The notes under the pieces were generated by a model, which made no database searches, had not been told where the DNA came from, and saw only the letters and a program-made list of their open reading frames with translations. A DNA stretch of 64,000 nucleotides from Arthrobotrys musiformis (taxonomy: Eukaryota > Ascomycota > Orbiliomycetes > Orbiliales > Orbiliaceae): NCBI GenBank assembly GCA_036971715.1, contig JAVHJL010000003.1:806001-870000 (forward strand). Reading direction: 5' to 3'. A program made the position numbers and the translations under genes. Shown here piece by piece: positions 22,450 to 35,198 of this stretch (position 1 is the stretch's first letter; each line of letters begins with the position of its first letter).

Positions 22450-23529
22450 ATCATCATCCATAAATAATGATACTGAACAGGGGAAAACGGCTGAAGCCCA
22501 ACAGAACTTGTTAATGTTGTCCCTTCGGCGATTTAGCTAGATAGGTTAACCTAGGCGCCATCCGTCGAAGATGTAGTACGGCGTGCTAGTAACGGCGCTT
22601 GGCCTTTTCTTAGACGAGCCCCCTCTAAATAAATACAGGCTCCAATATATAGGTCATTCTAAAACTCTTATCAAAACAATGCAATCGTGTGTACATTACG
22701 TCTACCATAGCCCCCATTGATGGGAACACCAACTGATTGTAACCCAGCCTAACTACTCTCCAAGTCTCCACCTTCCAATTCAATGTATCTACAATCTAAT
22801 ATATACGCTTATATTCTCGAATTCTACGCCTAAACTCTTTACATCGAGATATCTAGCCATCGAACCCAAAAGGACACTAGAATTATTTAATACTGGTATT
22901 TCTTCCTTATTCAACCCTGTCTGTTCGTACATATAATAGAAAAACGGAGAGAGAAAAAAGTATTTACTCAAAAAAGAGAAAAGAAGAAGAAAAAGAAAAG
23001 AGAGAGACATTAAAAGTCTTCGCCCGCCCACACGTCGAATAAAAAAGAAGAAAAGGCGTGCATCATTAAATAAGAAAACAAAGGGAAAAACATAAAACAT
23101 TCAAGTCAGAAAGAAAAAGAAGAAACGTTAAAAGTACGTTAAAAACCCCATAAACGCCAGGTCGATGATTGATGATGGTTATGATGAATCGATGATGATA
23201 ATAAAAGCCGGTGCGTAAGGGGGTTTTTGGAATGAACAGCCGCCGCCGATGATCATGTTGCTTTTGTTTGTTTTCTTTCGGACCTTCAGCGAGCATAAAT
23301 AGGTAAGAGAGGACGGGGACCAGAGAGGAGAGAAAAATTGGCCATCAGCTTATTGTCTAGCTGGAAATACAGGATTTTCGAATGGTTGGGGGGTTGGATG
23401 GTTTTATTAAAAAAAAAAAAAACGAAACTGTGTCCGGAATCATTTAAAAAGTTGTCGCCGAAAGATAGTGAAAAGAGAAAAAATATAGAAAGGTATCCAT
23501 AGGTGAAGCGTAAAACTCTCCGATCGATT
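22450..23529. other. convergent 3' intergenic region
   Basis: This is about 1.1 kb between the SWI5 and BRE1 stops. It is AT-rich, with purine-rich and A-run tracts (for example 23408-23421). I see no supported gene. Confidence 0.5.
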
Positions 23530-26315
23530 TCACAGAACGATTGGAAGAACGTCGGCAGCGGCAAAAGCTCGCGAGCAGCTTGGACACTTCCGGTTGCGGG
23601 ATTGGATACGTTCATCAATGCACTCCTTGCAGAAGAGATGCCCACAGGTCTTCAAAGCTCGGGATTTCAAGCGAGCCGTCGGGCAAATGCCACATCGAAC
23701 CATCAACTAAGAAAAACTTAGCATCAGTACCACAATATATCCAAAATTAAAGTTTTGTGAAGACATACCCTAAATCCTTCCAACGCAGTGTCGTCACCAC
23801 TCTCATTATTGAGTGCTTTGACAGATTGTTCAAGGGAGTTAACCCGGACTAGTGCTTTCTCTAACTCATTCTCCGCATTTCTTCTTTTGTTACTCTCGGT
23901 CCTGCTGGCATCTTCCGACCTCTTGATGTTTTCCTTGAGATTGTTGAGCTGTCGGTTCAAAGCCTCGACCGTATTTTTCAATTCCGTCTGGGCTGTTTGA
24001 GACGACTTTTGCGAAAGTATGGCTTGACTATTAATGGCCTTCAATTCCGCAAGCTGTTTCTCAAGGTTGGCGATGAGGGATGTCTGCTTCTTGTCGGCAT
24101 TCTTCAGGTTCATGATAATCTCAGACGCTTTGTCGTGTTGTCCTTGACACATTCGAGCCTTATCCAAAGCACCTTCCTTCAATCTACCGGTTTCGAATAC
24201 CTTTTGCTCACTCTTGATTTTCTAGATAGCCACCCAAGGTCAGCACGTGATCTTTAAAAACTTCCCCAAAAAGGACGAGGTCTCTTACATCTTGTTTCAT
24301 TCTAACAACCATCTCTTGAAGAGACTTGAGCTCGTCAAATTTGGCCTTGCTGACATCATGGGCACTTCTCCAAGCTTCCTCGATAGACTTAAACTCATTC
24401 TCCAAAATATTATGCGAAGCTCTGAGTTTCGTCATACCAGAAATCAGCTCTTCGTGGCTTAAACCAGCGATGTCTTCGGGGGCTGGTAGTGGCGAATCGT
24501 TCCCGGCTTCCAATCGTAACCTCTGAACCTCGCCCTCCAAAGATGCTATCTTTTGAACTTGAGATTCAACCAGTTTTCGTAGTTCCTCACTGCGGTCTGT
24601 GACTCCAGTTCTGTCGGCTGCGATCTTGAGTCCGTGGATATCCCCGTGGAGTTGGTCACGGAACGCCCTGATTCGTGCCAAATCCGATTCACACTTTGCA
24701 AGCTGGGTGTGCGCCTCGCCGATGGCATTGGATTGCTCATCCGAAACCAACTTCTTGAACGCGGTCCTTTCCGCCTGCAAAGTTTCGTTATCCCGTAGGG
24801 TAGACATGTGCTGAGCTTCAAGGTGGTTCAATTTCGCAACAACGTCGTCAAGTCGAATCTTAACATTCCTGTATGTCTCGCAGTGCTGGATATCTTCCTC
24901 GGATAACCTGCCGAGCTGTTGGTGACCAAAGAAATAACACGTCAGATCTCCCTTTCTTCATCCAATTGCAGGTATTGCGTGTATCGAGCAAACAAAGCAA
25001 CTTTCTCTCGCGCGAAGGAGGTCTTCGGTTCCCGAAAGAGCGTATACGTATGTTTCAAGGGAGGGAATGTGGGTTGGTATCTTTGGGCTGACCTTGAGGG
25101 TGGAACTCGTAACTTGCTCCTGAAGGCGAGATATTTCGGTTTGGAGCTGCTTGATTTCCTTTTCTTGTTTGCTGGCAATTGCCTCCGCCTCTTTTCTTGC
25201 AAGCTCGGCGTCGGCGAGCTGTCCATCGGTGAATTTCGCTTTCGAAGGGTTGGCGTCCTTGTGCAGGTTACCGTTCGCATTCGAGGATGTTGCAATCGCT
25301 TGTTGCTCAATTCTGGCAACTGTTTGGCTCTTCAGACGATCCAATTTCTTTTCGGCTGTGAGGTAGCGGATGGCAGCGTTTGTGAGCTGCGCTTCAGCTT
25401 CATCTTTGTCTTGTCGGAGACGATCCACTTCAACAGAGTAGCCCTTCTGGACTGCCAATGATTTTGCTAATTCGGCTTTGAGCTTCGAGATGGTCTTATC
25501 AATTGCTGCATCATTCCTGTTTTCCCCGAGCCTTTTGAACAATGTCGACAATGATTCTTTGATGAAACTCCTCTTCTTATCAAGGTGCTCTGAAAAAATC
25601 ACAATGTCGGCAGAAAGTAAGGATGGGGGAACCCGAGCGGGCGTCTCTGTCCTAAAATGTCAATATAGCTATCCAAACACTGTCTATATCAAAGAGAGGA
25701 CCCCTACCTCCGTTTTGCTGGGACTGACTTTCAACAAGATCGGCATCAACCAAAATTCGGACTTCATCCAGCAACTAATCCCAACAATTGATTGTTAACA
25801 TCACCAGAACCACAAACTATCACCTGCAAACCGACAACAAAGGCGTCTTGAACCATACCTGATCGAACCAAGAATCAACCACACGGACATGGTCATCATG
25901 AAAAATGCAACGTTTCTGCAACTCTTCCAATTGTGTCTCGCTAAGTTCTTTCTCCCGTTTATAGGCCTTCATCTGACGATAAATGGCCTCTTTTTGGAAG
26001 TTCTATACGGCCAATATCAAAAGCATTAGCGAATCTTGCCACCCGAACCCAAGCCGTCCACCGAAGGAACAACCGTAAAAGGCCAAACCTACGGAAACGG
26101 GCAGGCATTCAACGTTCAAAAAAGGGATATAAAACACTTACAACAACTTCTGCCTGGGTCTGAGGTTCATCGGGAGACGTCATGGCTTGTCGTTTGCTTG
26201 GGGGGATTTCGTCGGATGCACCGTCAACAAGAGGCCTCTTACGGTCCTCCATCACGGGCTGCTTCCGTAAGGGAGCTGCCAGAGAAGAGTTGGAATCGGC
26301 GATAGCCGCCGTCAT
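23530..26315 (-). CDS. BRE1: E3 ubiquitin-protein ligase Bre1
   Basis: Bre1 with Rad6 mono-ubiquitinates histone H2B, which licenses H3K4 and H3K79 methylation during transcription. Seven-exon model: 26142..26315, 25859..26002, 25708..25774, 25093..25646, 24289..24915, 23769..24221, 23530..23706, giving 731 residues, near the usual 700. A basic N-terminus (EDRKRPLVDGASDE) is followed by the conserved early helix with CIFHDDHVRVVDSWFDQ and LLDEVRILV, then about 550 residues of coiled coil, then a C3HC4 RING in the last exon (CGIC, TCGHLFC, KEC, CPSC) ending DVLPIVL. The 177-nt intron 24916..25092 is unusually long for this gene and its donor is GTCAGC, so that junction is the weakest part of the model. 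It is divergent from BDP1. Confidence 0.95.
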
Positions 26316-27095
26316 GGGCTTCTAAAGAGGAGGGATTGGGGCAATGATGGATTCGTGATAGATCTGGTCCGAAGGGACCGAACGAACAACAACAAGGGAG
26401 AGGACGAGAGGAGAGAATCCAAGGGGGGGAAATGTAAGAGACAGGGGCTAGGCGTATAATAGGAAAGAATAGAGGGGGTATGGAAGGGAAAGGGGCCGTT
26501 TGAGGTCGTGATAGGACGTGATCTGGTCTGGTTTTTGGTGTGGTTCGTGAGAAAGGTCGGAGGAGAAGTTGAAGGAGACGTTAGCCGGCCCTGAACAGCT
26601 GTCAATACGCAAAAAGCACGCTGCAATGAAGTTCCAAGAATCCGAGCAGCGATTCGAAAGAAGATGAAGTCCAGAAGATGAAGGGAGAGCAGCAGGCGTC
26701 GTGTCGTGGCCGGGAGAAAGGAGGAGAGGTGGCGATGGTGATGTTGATGGTGATGAAGGTGGTTTTGGGTTTGGTTTTTGTTGGTCTTCAATGTCCGTAG
26801 TAAGCAACTGTTTGGCGGTGTTTTAGTCAGGGATTTCTGAGGTCCGTGTGTTGCGCGTTGTGTTGTGCCCCCCGCGCACCTGGCCCAAATCAACACAATC
26901 CCGGTCTCATCGTCAAACATCGTCAAACTAACCGGATCCGGTTAGACCGTCAGTTCTAACCTGGATACGGAGTAGAGCACCTTGTTTCTTGCGACTGCAC
27001 TTTTCTTCCGACTCATCTTCTCCATCAACCTCGACTTCAACCTCATCGGCATCGCCAACTTTCCTTCCCACCAAGAACATGGAGAACCCCGAAAC
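26316..27095. promoter_or_regulatory. divergent promoter region, BRE1 / BDP1
   Basis: This is 0.78 kb between the BRE1 and BDP1 start codons. It contains both promoters and a six-codon uORF at its BDP1 end. Long frames in it on the minus strand have low-complexity translations and no family match. Confidence 0.55.
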
Positions 27096-27099
27096 ATGA
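27079..27099 (+). promoter_or_regulatory. uORF overlapping the BDP1 start codon
   Basis: An ATG at 27079 in strong context (AAC ATGG) opens a six-codon frame (MENPET). Its TGA stop (27097-27099) overlaps the BDP1 ATG (27096-27098) as ATGA. Ribosomes would have to leak past it or reinitiate to make Bdp1. Whether the mRNA starts upstream of it is not visible from sequence. Confidence 0.6.
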
Positions 27100-28939
27100 G
27101 CTTCATAAGTCTGTTACTCTCACCATCCAATCCATCTTTCCCATAATAACTAACAATCAATCACCCTCTCCAGACAAATCCAGCAAAAAAGTCGCCCCGA
27201 AGAAGCCGCAAAATCGTGGCGGGGGCGCCACCACTGCTCCAAACCTCTCCTCGGCCACCCCTTCATCAACTGAACATACCGCCTCCCCGGCTCCTCCGGC
27301 CCTTAGCACTGCTCCTCAATCACATCCAGAACCTCGAGCCTCGCCGGCAAAACCATCTATAACTATCGCCACAAAACCCCTCCATATCGAAGATGCTTCT
27401 ACAGCAGTGGCTACCACCCCCACTCCATCCGTCGCACCGGATACACAACCCCATCGTCGATCGTTATCCCCAGTAGTTACAAGACGAGATGTCTCAAACC
27501 CTCCTCCAAGTCCTCAGTCACAAAGGACAAAACCCACGGCACCCCGTCGGGCGGCTGGAATTCCAATATCCCTCCCCGGTGCCTCCCGTGGAACTGCAAT
27601 ATCGATGCCAATAACCCGTACACGATCCCCGGAAGCCCACAGAATACAACCTCTCCCGCGAGATCCGAGTCGAGAACGCTCCGAAGAATCCAGGTCAAGG
27701 AACCAGAGCCAAACCCCGATCCCCACCGTCGTCGTCACACAAGAGAAAGCCCCGTCTGCACCTCCACCTGCAGCCCCCGCTTCCGCCCAAGCACCAGCCT
27801 CAGCACCTCCACCCGAAACCACAATTCCAGATACCCAAAACACAACCACCGCTCCCTCCACGACCGCCAAACCAACCCCAAAACCTCGAAAACGTAAACG
27901 TCCCACGGCCGAAAACCCAGAAGTCGACCCAAACGATCCAGACGCAGCATCAAAAGCCCGCCCCAAACGCGGCCGAAAACCGAAAACCACCCCTCAAAAC
28001 GCCGAAAACCTCGAAATCGAACCAACCGTCGTCCGAATGACCGATCTCTGCCGCGACACCTTCATCGGGAAGAAATCAAAACTCTACGAAGAAATCGAAA
28101 AGATAGACTGGCTGGACGTCGTAAAGAAGCAACGTGCTCGAAAGGCAGAGATCGAAGCCCGACGTGCCGCCGGTGAGGATGTACAACTTGAAACCGTCGA
28201 ACAGAGGCTCGATCGCTTGGGACGGGAAAATTCATCTGCCAGGGGTGGCGGTATGGCACCGCAGATGAGAATCGTAAACGGACAACTTGTTTTGGACGAA
28301 ACCTCCGTTCAAGTCGATCGAAGAGAAAGAGACGTAGGCGCCGATGGACCCCTAGAAACGATCGAAGAATCGAATTTGACCCGACGGGTAAATTCCGCCA
28401 CATGGAGTAAACGCGAAAAGACCGAACGATGGGACGACGAAGAGACCGAGAGGTTCTACCAAGCGCTGGGGATGTTTGGAACCGATTTCGAGATGATGAG
28501 CAAGATGTTCATGGGGAGGAGCCGACGGATGTTGAAAAATAAGTTTGTGGTGGAAGAAAGGAGGAATCCGAGGTTGATCACTGCGGCTTTGAAGAGAAAA
28601 GTCCCAGTCGATATGGCGGAGTACTCCAAGTTGGCGGCCAGAGAGTTTGGAGACGTAGAGGAGGTAGAGAGTCAATTGAGGAAGATTAGGGAGGAGCATG
28701 AGAAGGGGATGGAAGCTGCTGCTGCTGAAACTAGCGCTTTAGCAAGAGAAAGGAACGAGGCTGCTCTAGCCGAATTGGCAAAAGCAGCAAACGGCGAAGC
28801 AACTGAAGCCCACCACGTTGACCTACATGCTCACAAGAAGGGTAAGAAGGCCAAAGGGAAATTCATATCAAAGCAAAGCGGCGATAGCGGAGAAGTGGTA
28901 ATGGGCAGCATAGAAGACTTTGCATACCTCAGACAATAG
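27096..28939 (+). CDS. BDP1: Transcription factor TFIIIB subunit Bdp1 (B'')
   Basis: Bdp1 joins TBP and Brf1 to form TFIIIB, which places RNA polymerase III on tRNA and 5S genes. Two exons: 27096..27108 (four codons plus one base) and 27174..28939, for 592 residues. The spliced start MSFINKSSKKVAPKK fits the Bdp1 N-terminus. Residues about 20-200 are Pro/Thr/Ser-rich and disordered, followed by basic blocks (KPRKRKRPT, RPKRGRKPK). The SANT domain lies near residues 415-475 (TERWDDEETERFYQALGMFG, DFEMMSKMF, RRMLKNKF), the signature of the family, followed by an acidic-basic helix. The donor is the rare GTCTGT but the branch string (TAACTAAC) and acceptor are good. A uORF overlaps the start. 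Confidence 0.93.
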
Positions 28940-29568
28940 TACCGTTTAATAGAAGGGAGTAGAAGGGCCGGTTGTTTAGCTGCGATATCTTTCTTTTACG
29001 GTTTAGGAAAAAGTTCCCTTTTTTTAATTTTTTTTTTTCCATCTGGCGTTTTGGGAGGAGATACCCCTTGGAGAGATTCTTTCTTACCAGTTATAGTTTA
29101 CAGCCTACGCGAAACGTTCTCTAGAAAGTTGTCTTATATTTTATAAATCAAATCGTATACCCCTTTAAAAACTAGGGATTTTATTCCTTTCCTGTGTTCA
29201 TGCTCTTCCATCTCAAGCTCCTATATAGCTATATAGAGCACTTCGTCCTTAGCGATAGAAAAGCTCCATCATTCCACCATGCATGCCCAAAGAAAAGAAG
29301 AAAGAAAGAAAGGAAAAAATCACATACCCGTTTAGACCCCCGTAAAATGCATAGTTAAAAGCCAGCGATCAATGTCTACCCTATGCCATATGAAACGAAA
29401 GGAAGAAAAATATAAAATCAAAAAAAGTGAAGTAAAGAAGAAGAAAAGTTAAAAGAGCAAATTGAAAAAAAAAAAAAAAAAAAAAAACACCGCCAAATCA
29501 ATTCCCAAACTATCGGAATTTCCAAGTGACGGGGCGATATAATGTCGTCATGGACTTTCCAAACCGCA
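28940..29568. other. convergent 3' intergenic region with A23 run
   Basis: This is the spacer between the BDP1 and importin stops. It includes an uninterrupted run of 23 A (29465-29487) and other A/T tracts. No gene is seen. Confidence 0.55.
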
Positions 29569-32500
29569 CTACGACGCATAAGTAAACTCAGACCCTCGAC
29601 ATGCCAACCAGAACTCCTTGACCAAGGCGTTCGTTCCCCTCCCACCCCTCAGCGTGAATAACTTCTTAAGAAACATGGATTTATCCTCCACACTAATCTT
29701 CTGCGAGGGAAAGCCATCGCCGTTGGAGAACATGCTGGTTTCGAGCCATTTTCGAGCGTGGAGTTGTTTGAAAACCAGCTTCTTCAGAGGTTCGGTTACA
29801 TTATCGAGTTCGCTGCGTGCCGCGCCGCCACCGATGGCCTATAAATTACGAATTAGTTATCTAGTCGAAGATTATATTTTGGAATATAGGCCTTACCATA
29901 ACAAGATTCTTCGCCAACGGCTCTCCGGCCTGGTGCAGAATCATCTCAATCATCATCTTCTGCTGCTCGCTATCGCCAGCCGTCGTAATAAGATTCGTCC
30001 AAAATACGCATGCCGTCTTTTTAGGAAATTGTTCTTTGGAAACAAGGCTAGCCAGTGCCAATGACAAAACCCGTCCTAATACCGATTCCTGAACTTCGAG
30101 GAATAAGTGAAGGTGTTTCGTCAATAGCTTATTGGCATATTCGAGGATGTTATGTGCGAGCTCTGGATCCGTTTCAGGCCCTATATTTTACGTCAGCCAT
30201 CGATGCCCGGTAGACATTGCCTACAAAATAGCGTACCTTCCAAACTCTGAATCAGCCCAAACACATATCCGGTCAACCGTCGACATTCATCATACCCCTC
30301 CGGACTGATACAGTTGACAAACGCACTCGCCGTCCCGATGACGATATCGTAGAACATCGACCTCGTCCCGCATGACAATAAAAACCCAACGACCAGTCTC
30401 GGCGGGAAAACCAACAATCCAGGCGATGTTTCAGTAAATCCACAACGGAAAACATCGCACGCCTCCTTAGTAACCTCTCTGTCCTTAGGGAAAGTCCTCG
30501 AAATATCTTCGACAGTTTGGGCAAGTACAAGCTGTAGCTGTTGGCCGGGGCCGTCGTCCCAAATCGTCCGCGGTTTATGAGAACCGTTGCTCTCGTCAAT
30601 GACAATGGGACCATCATCAGGTGCTTGAAGGGATTTCCCGAGACTAACGAGACACCTAAGTGCGAGTAAAGCACGCTCTTTGGCTTCCTCTTCATATCCA
30701 GCAGAGAGAAGTTGTTTGGAAGCGAAGAAGTCGCTGGAGATGGATGCGAGAAGAGGATTGAGAGCACCAACTTTGTCCTCTTCTCGCTCAAGCGCTTGAA
30801 TCAGGCAACCTAGTGCACCAAGAACTCGTTCGCGGCCGAGGCTTTCGTTAGGATGGCGAGAGGCAAAGATTTGATAGTGTTGGATGAAAGCAGGAAGCTC
30901 GGAGACGAGTTTTGTTCTGCACGAGGAGCACAAGGAGAGGATGGATTTTGAAGCTTGGTTGATGAGCTTGGGGATAGTGAGAGAAGAGAAAAGGAATGTG
31001 AGGGCACCAGGGAGAAGTTCGGTATGTTTTTCAAAATATTCAGAATAGCTACCTGTAAGATTGTTAGTTCATCCAACCAGAGATAAATGGACAGCAGATC
31101 GCATACCAATGACACTGATAGCAGATAGCTTTGTCCGTGACAGCTCAGAGTTTTCCGGGTTCGCAAGGATAGAAAAGAGAGGAGACTGGAATAACGCAGA
31201 CAGGTATGCGTACTCCTGTGGGTCCGATGTGTTAAGACAGTCCGCCAAAGCATTGATGCAGAACAGACAGCTCTCCACTTCTTGCCAGTCGGGATTTGGA
31301 GTATTGACTTGGTTTAGAGCATGTTGAACCAATTCCCCAAACAATTCGGCTTGCAAAACGGGATATGCCGTCTCCACTAAATCCGCAAAGTCCTTTCGGT
31401 ATGATTGAAATCCATCCTTGTCGTCCTTGAGCCACTCCGCCAAGATATCCGGTGGAGGGATCCTGATCTTCATCCAGTACTCTTGGACGGCCCTTAGTAA
31501 ATGACCGCGGCAAAAATTCCACCATGGTGGCTTCTGTTCTTCGTCTTTAGAATAATAATCGGTCATATGTTCAGTAAGCGATGACCAGAATTCGAATTCG
31601 AGATTAGAAACCTCTTCATCGGCAATTGGATAACCAGGTAGTCGTAGCAACCCGTGCAGCATCTCCAGAATAGTCGTAGAGGTGTGCGAGTCGACTGTGT
31701 GGGCTAATCCCTTGAGGTTTGATTCCGCAAATGCAACCAGTAAATGAGCGAAAGCGTCGGTCTCCTCGCTATCATAATCATCGTGCTCCTTCGGGACCAC
31801 CTGGGAAAACTTGGCTTGACCCCATCCGCCAGATATCCGCTCGGCCAGAAAATGGTTGTCTTCGGCGGTGTAGAAGTAGAAACTATTAGTTAACATATCT
31901 GTTACAGTCTCAGCGGAGATCCGATATATCTGCGGACTCTCCAACCACTCGAATGTGATTCTTGTGATTGGCTGGAAAACTTGTAGGGCCTCGCTGGCCT
32001 CGCGGGTCGAGTATGTCGCCCATGACTGAATAAAAACGAATTAGCACGTTTTAGGAAGAATATTGGCGAACAGAGGTAGTTAAATACCTGATAGCACCTT
32101 AGAGCTTCCTCGACAAGTGTAACTTGCTCCACACTAAGCTGATTTAACGGACTACCTGGGTGAATCGAGATGTTAGGATGCGGGACGGGAACCCATATTA
32201 CGTGCTACCACTTACCGGGTTCCATAAGAACGGTCATGACAACACTAGCTGCATCCGGTGTGTTTAGGTTCATCCCTTCGAAATATTTATGACTACCAGA
32301 AACCGTTAATCCAGGGACCACAAAAAGATAAGATGAACCCTCAAAGTAAAAAATTGAGAGTGATAAATTACCCTTTGCTATTCCTAGATTCGATCTTTCC
32401 AACTTCCTCGATCAAAGTACGGGTGAAGCCGACGATAACAGTCTTCGACAGGTTGCTAAACGTGGCCAGCAGTGTCGCCGTCGGTGGGAGATTGTGAAGT

Positions 32501-33050
32501 CCATCCTGTTGTACTCCAGACGTAACTCCAGCAAACCGACAAATCAAATGTCGAATACAATACGTCCACAGAGAGGAAAATCGAATGTAGTAGTTGACGA
32601 GCGTAACACAGATCTTCCTCCATATAAACGGCTTGAATCCGACATCGACCACCCGTATTAACCAGGTTATTAGCGTGTCTAGCAGTGTAAGCGCGTCATG
32701 CTCCGACAGACCCTGCCTAAAGTTGCAGAAAGGAAAGATGCGGTCAGCAGAAGCTCGAGGTGACGTTCGCCATAACAGATACCAGAACGAGCAAGGACAT
32801 ACCAGTCGGTGTTAAGCTTGACCATCCAGGTGGAAGCTGCGAAGAACTGGACATGCTCATTGGAGCTATTGCTAAGGGATGTTGCCAAGAGCCATCCTTC
32901 TGGGGAACGTTGGAGCTGTTGCAGCACACGGTTTATAGCGTGAACGGTGTCTGGTGTTGTGGAGGGGCTGTACAAGGCATTAATCAGGGCCTCAACCTCC
33001 TCCATAGACCTCGGGGGCGGGGCATCGTCGTCGGTGATGCCAGGCACCAT
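29569..33050 (-). CDS. Importin beta-family karyopherin, importin-13/Kap122-like
   Basis: This HEAT-repeat transport receptor carries cargo through nuclear pores with Ran-GTP. Eight-exon model: 32803..33050, 32372..32716, 32216..32292, 32088..32155, 31107..32025, 30237..31052, 29897..30180, 29569..29838, about 1008 residues, typical of the family. The N-terminal segment resembles importin-beta N domains (EALINALYSPSTTPDTVHAI, VLQQLQRSPEGW, FFAASTWMVKLNTDW). The rest is an all-helical solenoid without other domains. An acidic patch (HDDYDSEETDAF) lies near residue 340. The C-terminal ARKWLETSMFS and FLKKLFTLRG stretches match fungal importin-13 homologues. The start at 33050 is the Met nearest the conserved domain. 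Assignment to Kap122 rather than another karyopherin is by length and N-terminal pattern and is less certain. Confidence 0.87.
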
Positions 33051-33469
33051 ATTCTCATGAACTTTTCCTTCGACAGCAGAGCTTCGGGAAGCTAGCTGGT
33101 CGGTAAACGGGATGCTTTTTCTCTTTGTTTCCTTTGCGTGGGTTGTGGGATCCCAAGAACGACCGGGTTTTTTTGGGTGTAGCGGCTTAAGTAAGCAACG
33201 GCAGCAGCAAACGGCCAGGTCAAGAATTGAAAGACAAGATGTCTCTGGTCCGCGTGGGAAGGAAGAAATCCGATTAGCGAAGTCCGTCGATGCGGGAGCA
33301 ATTGAATTGAATGCCCAGATCAGAACCGACGGATGAGCCCAGCTGATGAAGGCCAAGGGTAATATCTACTAAGTGCTTAAGTAGGTAGCTAGTATAGTGG
33401 ATGGAGATGATGGAGAGGAAGAAGGGAGAACAAGAGAGAAGAGGAAGAAGGGCCCGGTCTGGGGAGCTG

Positions 33470-33539
<70 letters not shown>

Positions 33540-35198
33540 ACTAGATTGACTGACTGACTGACTGATTGATTCCATTCCATTCCAATCTTATACATTCGAC
33601 TCCAATGTAAAGGAAAGACCACCCTCGCAGCAAGGCCCCCGGCTAGCAGGCAAGCAGGCAGGCAGGCAATCGAATCAGCATCAAGCAGCCAGAACAGAAC
33701 CTCGTCTTCGGCTTCCAAGAAATCCCGGCCCTAACATACATCATAAGAAGTACCTTAAGTACTTGCTGCTTCACCAGGTGCACGTCCTCAAAGAGAGGGA
33801 ATCAAACGAGGCTGTGTTCATCCGTCCATACAGCCGGCCCCATCCATCCATCGGATTCCCTTCTTGGGAGCTCCAGTTGCCCGCCCATCGAGGCAAGCCC
33901 TGTGCACCTGCACCTACAGCCGTGCAGCTGTGCGAAGGGAAAATGTCATGATACGATACCAAGAAAGGCCAAGAGTCCTGCCAAGCCCGTCCTGGAGTGT
34001 CCAATGCCGGCCTGTAGACACATGTCCTCACCACGGTACCACCCAGCGCCAATTGGAATTTAATTGCCTGGCCTGCAGAGATCGAAACCAGTTCCCTTTC
34101 TCTGTCCAGTTGCTGCTTCGAGGAGGAGGACGACCAGTACTGCAGTCTCGTCTCGTCAATACGTTAGGAAAGCGAGGGGGGGAAGCTCGAAAGTGGGTTA
34201 TGTTTGTTGCCTGTTGTTTGCAATATTAATTCCAATTAATATGCATTGCATCCACAGCTAGCAATATTAATAAAAAAAAACTGGCCTCGAGACTAAAGCG
34301 AAAGCTAGCTAGTTGACCGTACTAGCAGTTAGCCTCGCGGCGCTAAGGTCGGGGTGGTAATTAATCGAATGGACCCCGCGGACAACTTTCTTTGATTATT
34401 ATATCGGCTATGGTTCCGATATCCATGTTCCAACGCAGCTTAGTGTTGCATTTTTCGTCTGAAAACTTCCTCTTCCAGCTGCCAGAATCATGATGCATAA
34501 TGGCATTATGTTATTACATGCATGCTTCGATCTTGGGAGTGGGTGGGCTTGGAGGGACTAACAACTAAGTACCTAATCCCTTACTTGGTAGCCATACTAA
34601 CTAGCCCAAGGGTTTTGCCGGACGCCCGAAGTCCCGAAACGGCAGCCCAACTATTAACTGCACGCACCCGCGTCTCCTCGATCGATTAATTCGATCTCAA
34701 ACGAGAAGACACCATATACAGGTAGGTTCATTGGTATAATGGCGTATTTCAATAGCTATATATGCGGTACTGTGTACTTGATGCGTGTCCTTTGTGACTT
34801 TCCCGCCAAATACCAAGACTGAATAGCATTTCGATATCATTTAGGTCAGATCGATCTGATAACTCGATACTATTACCATCGGATGATGCCGAATTGCCTA
34901 TTTAGTAGATAGACCTTCTTATATCCTTGCTTCACCCAAAATATAGCTATATAACATGCCCCTGCCTTAAGTTGTATATAGACACGGGGGTTTAAATTGA
35001 GGGCCCGGGTAGAACGATGGCCGTAGTCTCGAGCATGCTATAGGAAAATACCTATATATGGCCTCGTTCCCAGCCTATATATTATATAAACCCTACCTTC
35101 CTCGTGAAATGCATACCAGGTAGCAAAGGCGTATAATCTACTCCCCATCCCACCCCCCCTCCGGCGACCGCATCCCCATCAACTCCTCATCTTCAATA
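33051..35198. other. 2.1-kb intergenic region with microsatellite
   Basis: This region holds the importin gene promoter, a compound microsatellite at 33472-33583, a short GGCA-repeat tract near 33640-33668, and AT-rich sequence toward the next gene. Open frames here (33.8-34.2 kb) overlap on both strands and show no family features. Confidence 0.5.
33472..33583. repeat. compound microsatellite (TGAT)n-(GACT)n-(CCATT)n
   Basis: About 17 perfect TGAT units (33472-33539) are followed by a short TGAC/GACT repeat (about 33546-33563) and TTCCA/CCATT units. It lies about 0.42 kb upstream of the importin start codon. The reverse strand is open only because the repeat lacks stops. Confidence 0.95.

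Noticed and set aside
26312..26926. 204-codon minus-strand frame upstream of BRE1
   Set aside because: It is Ser/His/Leu low-complexity, starts in the shared promoter and overlaps the first bases of BRE1; most likely 5' UTR sequence.
33369..33575. Frame encoding Ser-Ile-Asn-Gln repeats
   Set aside because: It is the translation of a TGAT microsatellite; the repeat has no stop codon on this strand, so the open frame is expected without selection.
33771..34229. Overlapping frames on both strands in the 33.8-34.2 kb gap
   Set aside because: There is no family similarity, no splice-consistent extension and roughly equal openness on both strands.
34728..34800. tRNA-like string (GGTTCATTGGTATAATGGCG)
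   Set aside because: It resembles a tRNA 5' end, but no anticodon arm, T-arm (GGTTCRA) or acceptor pairing follows.
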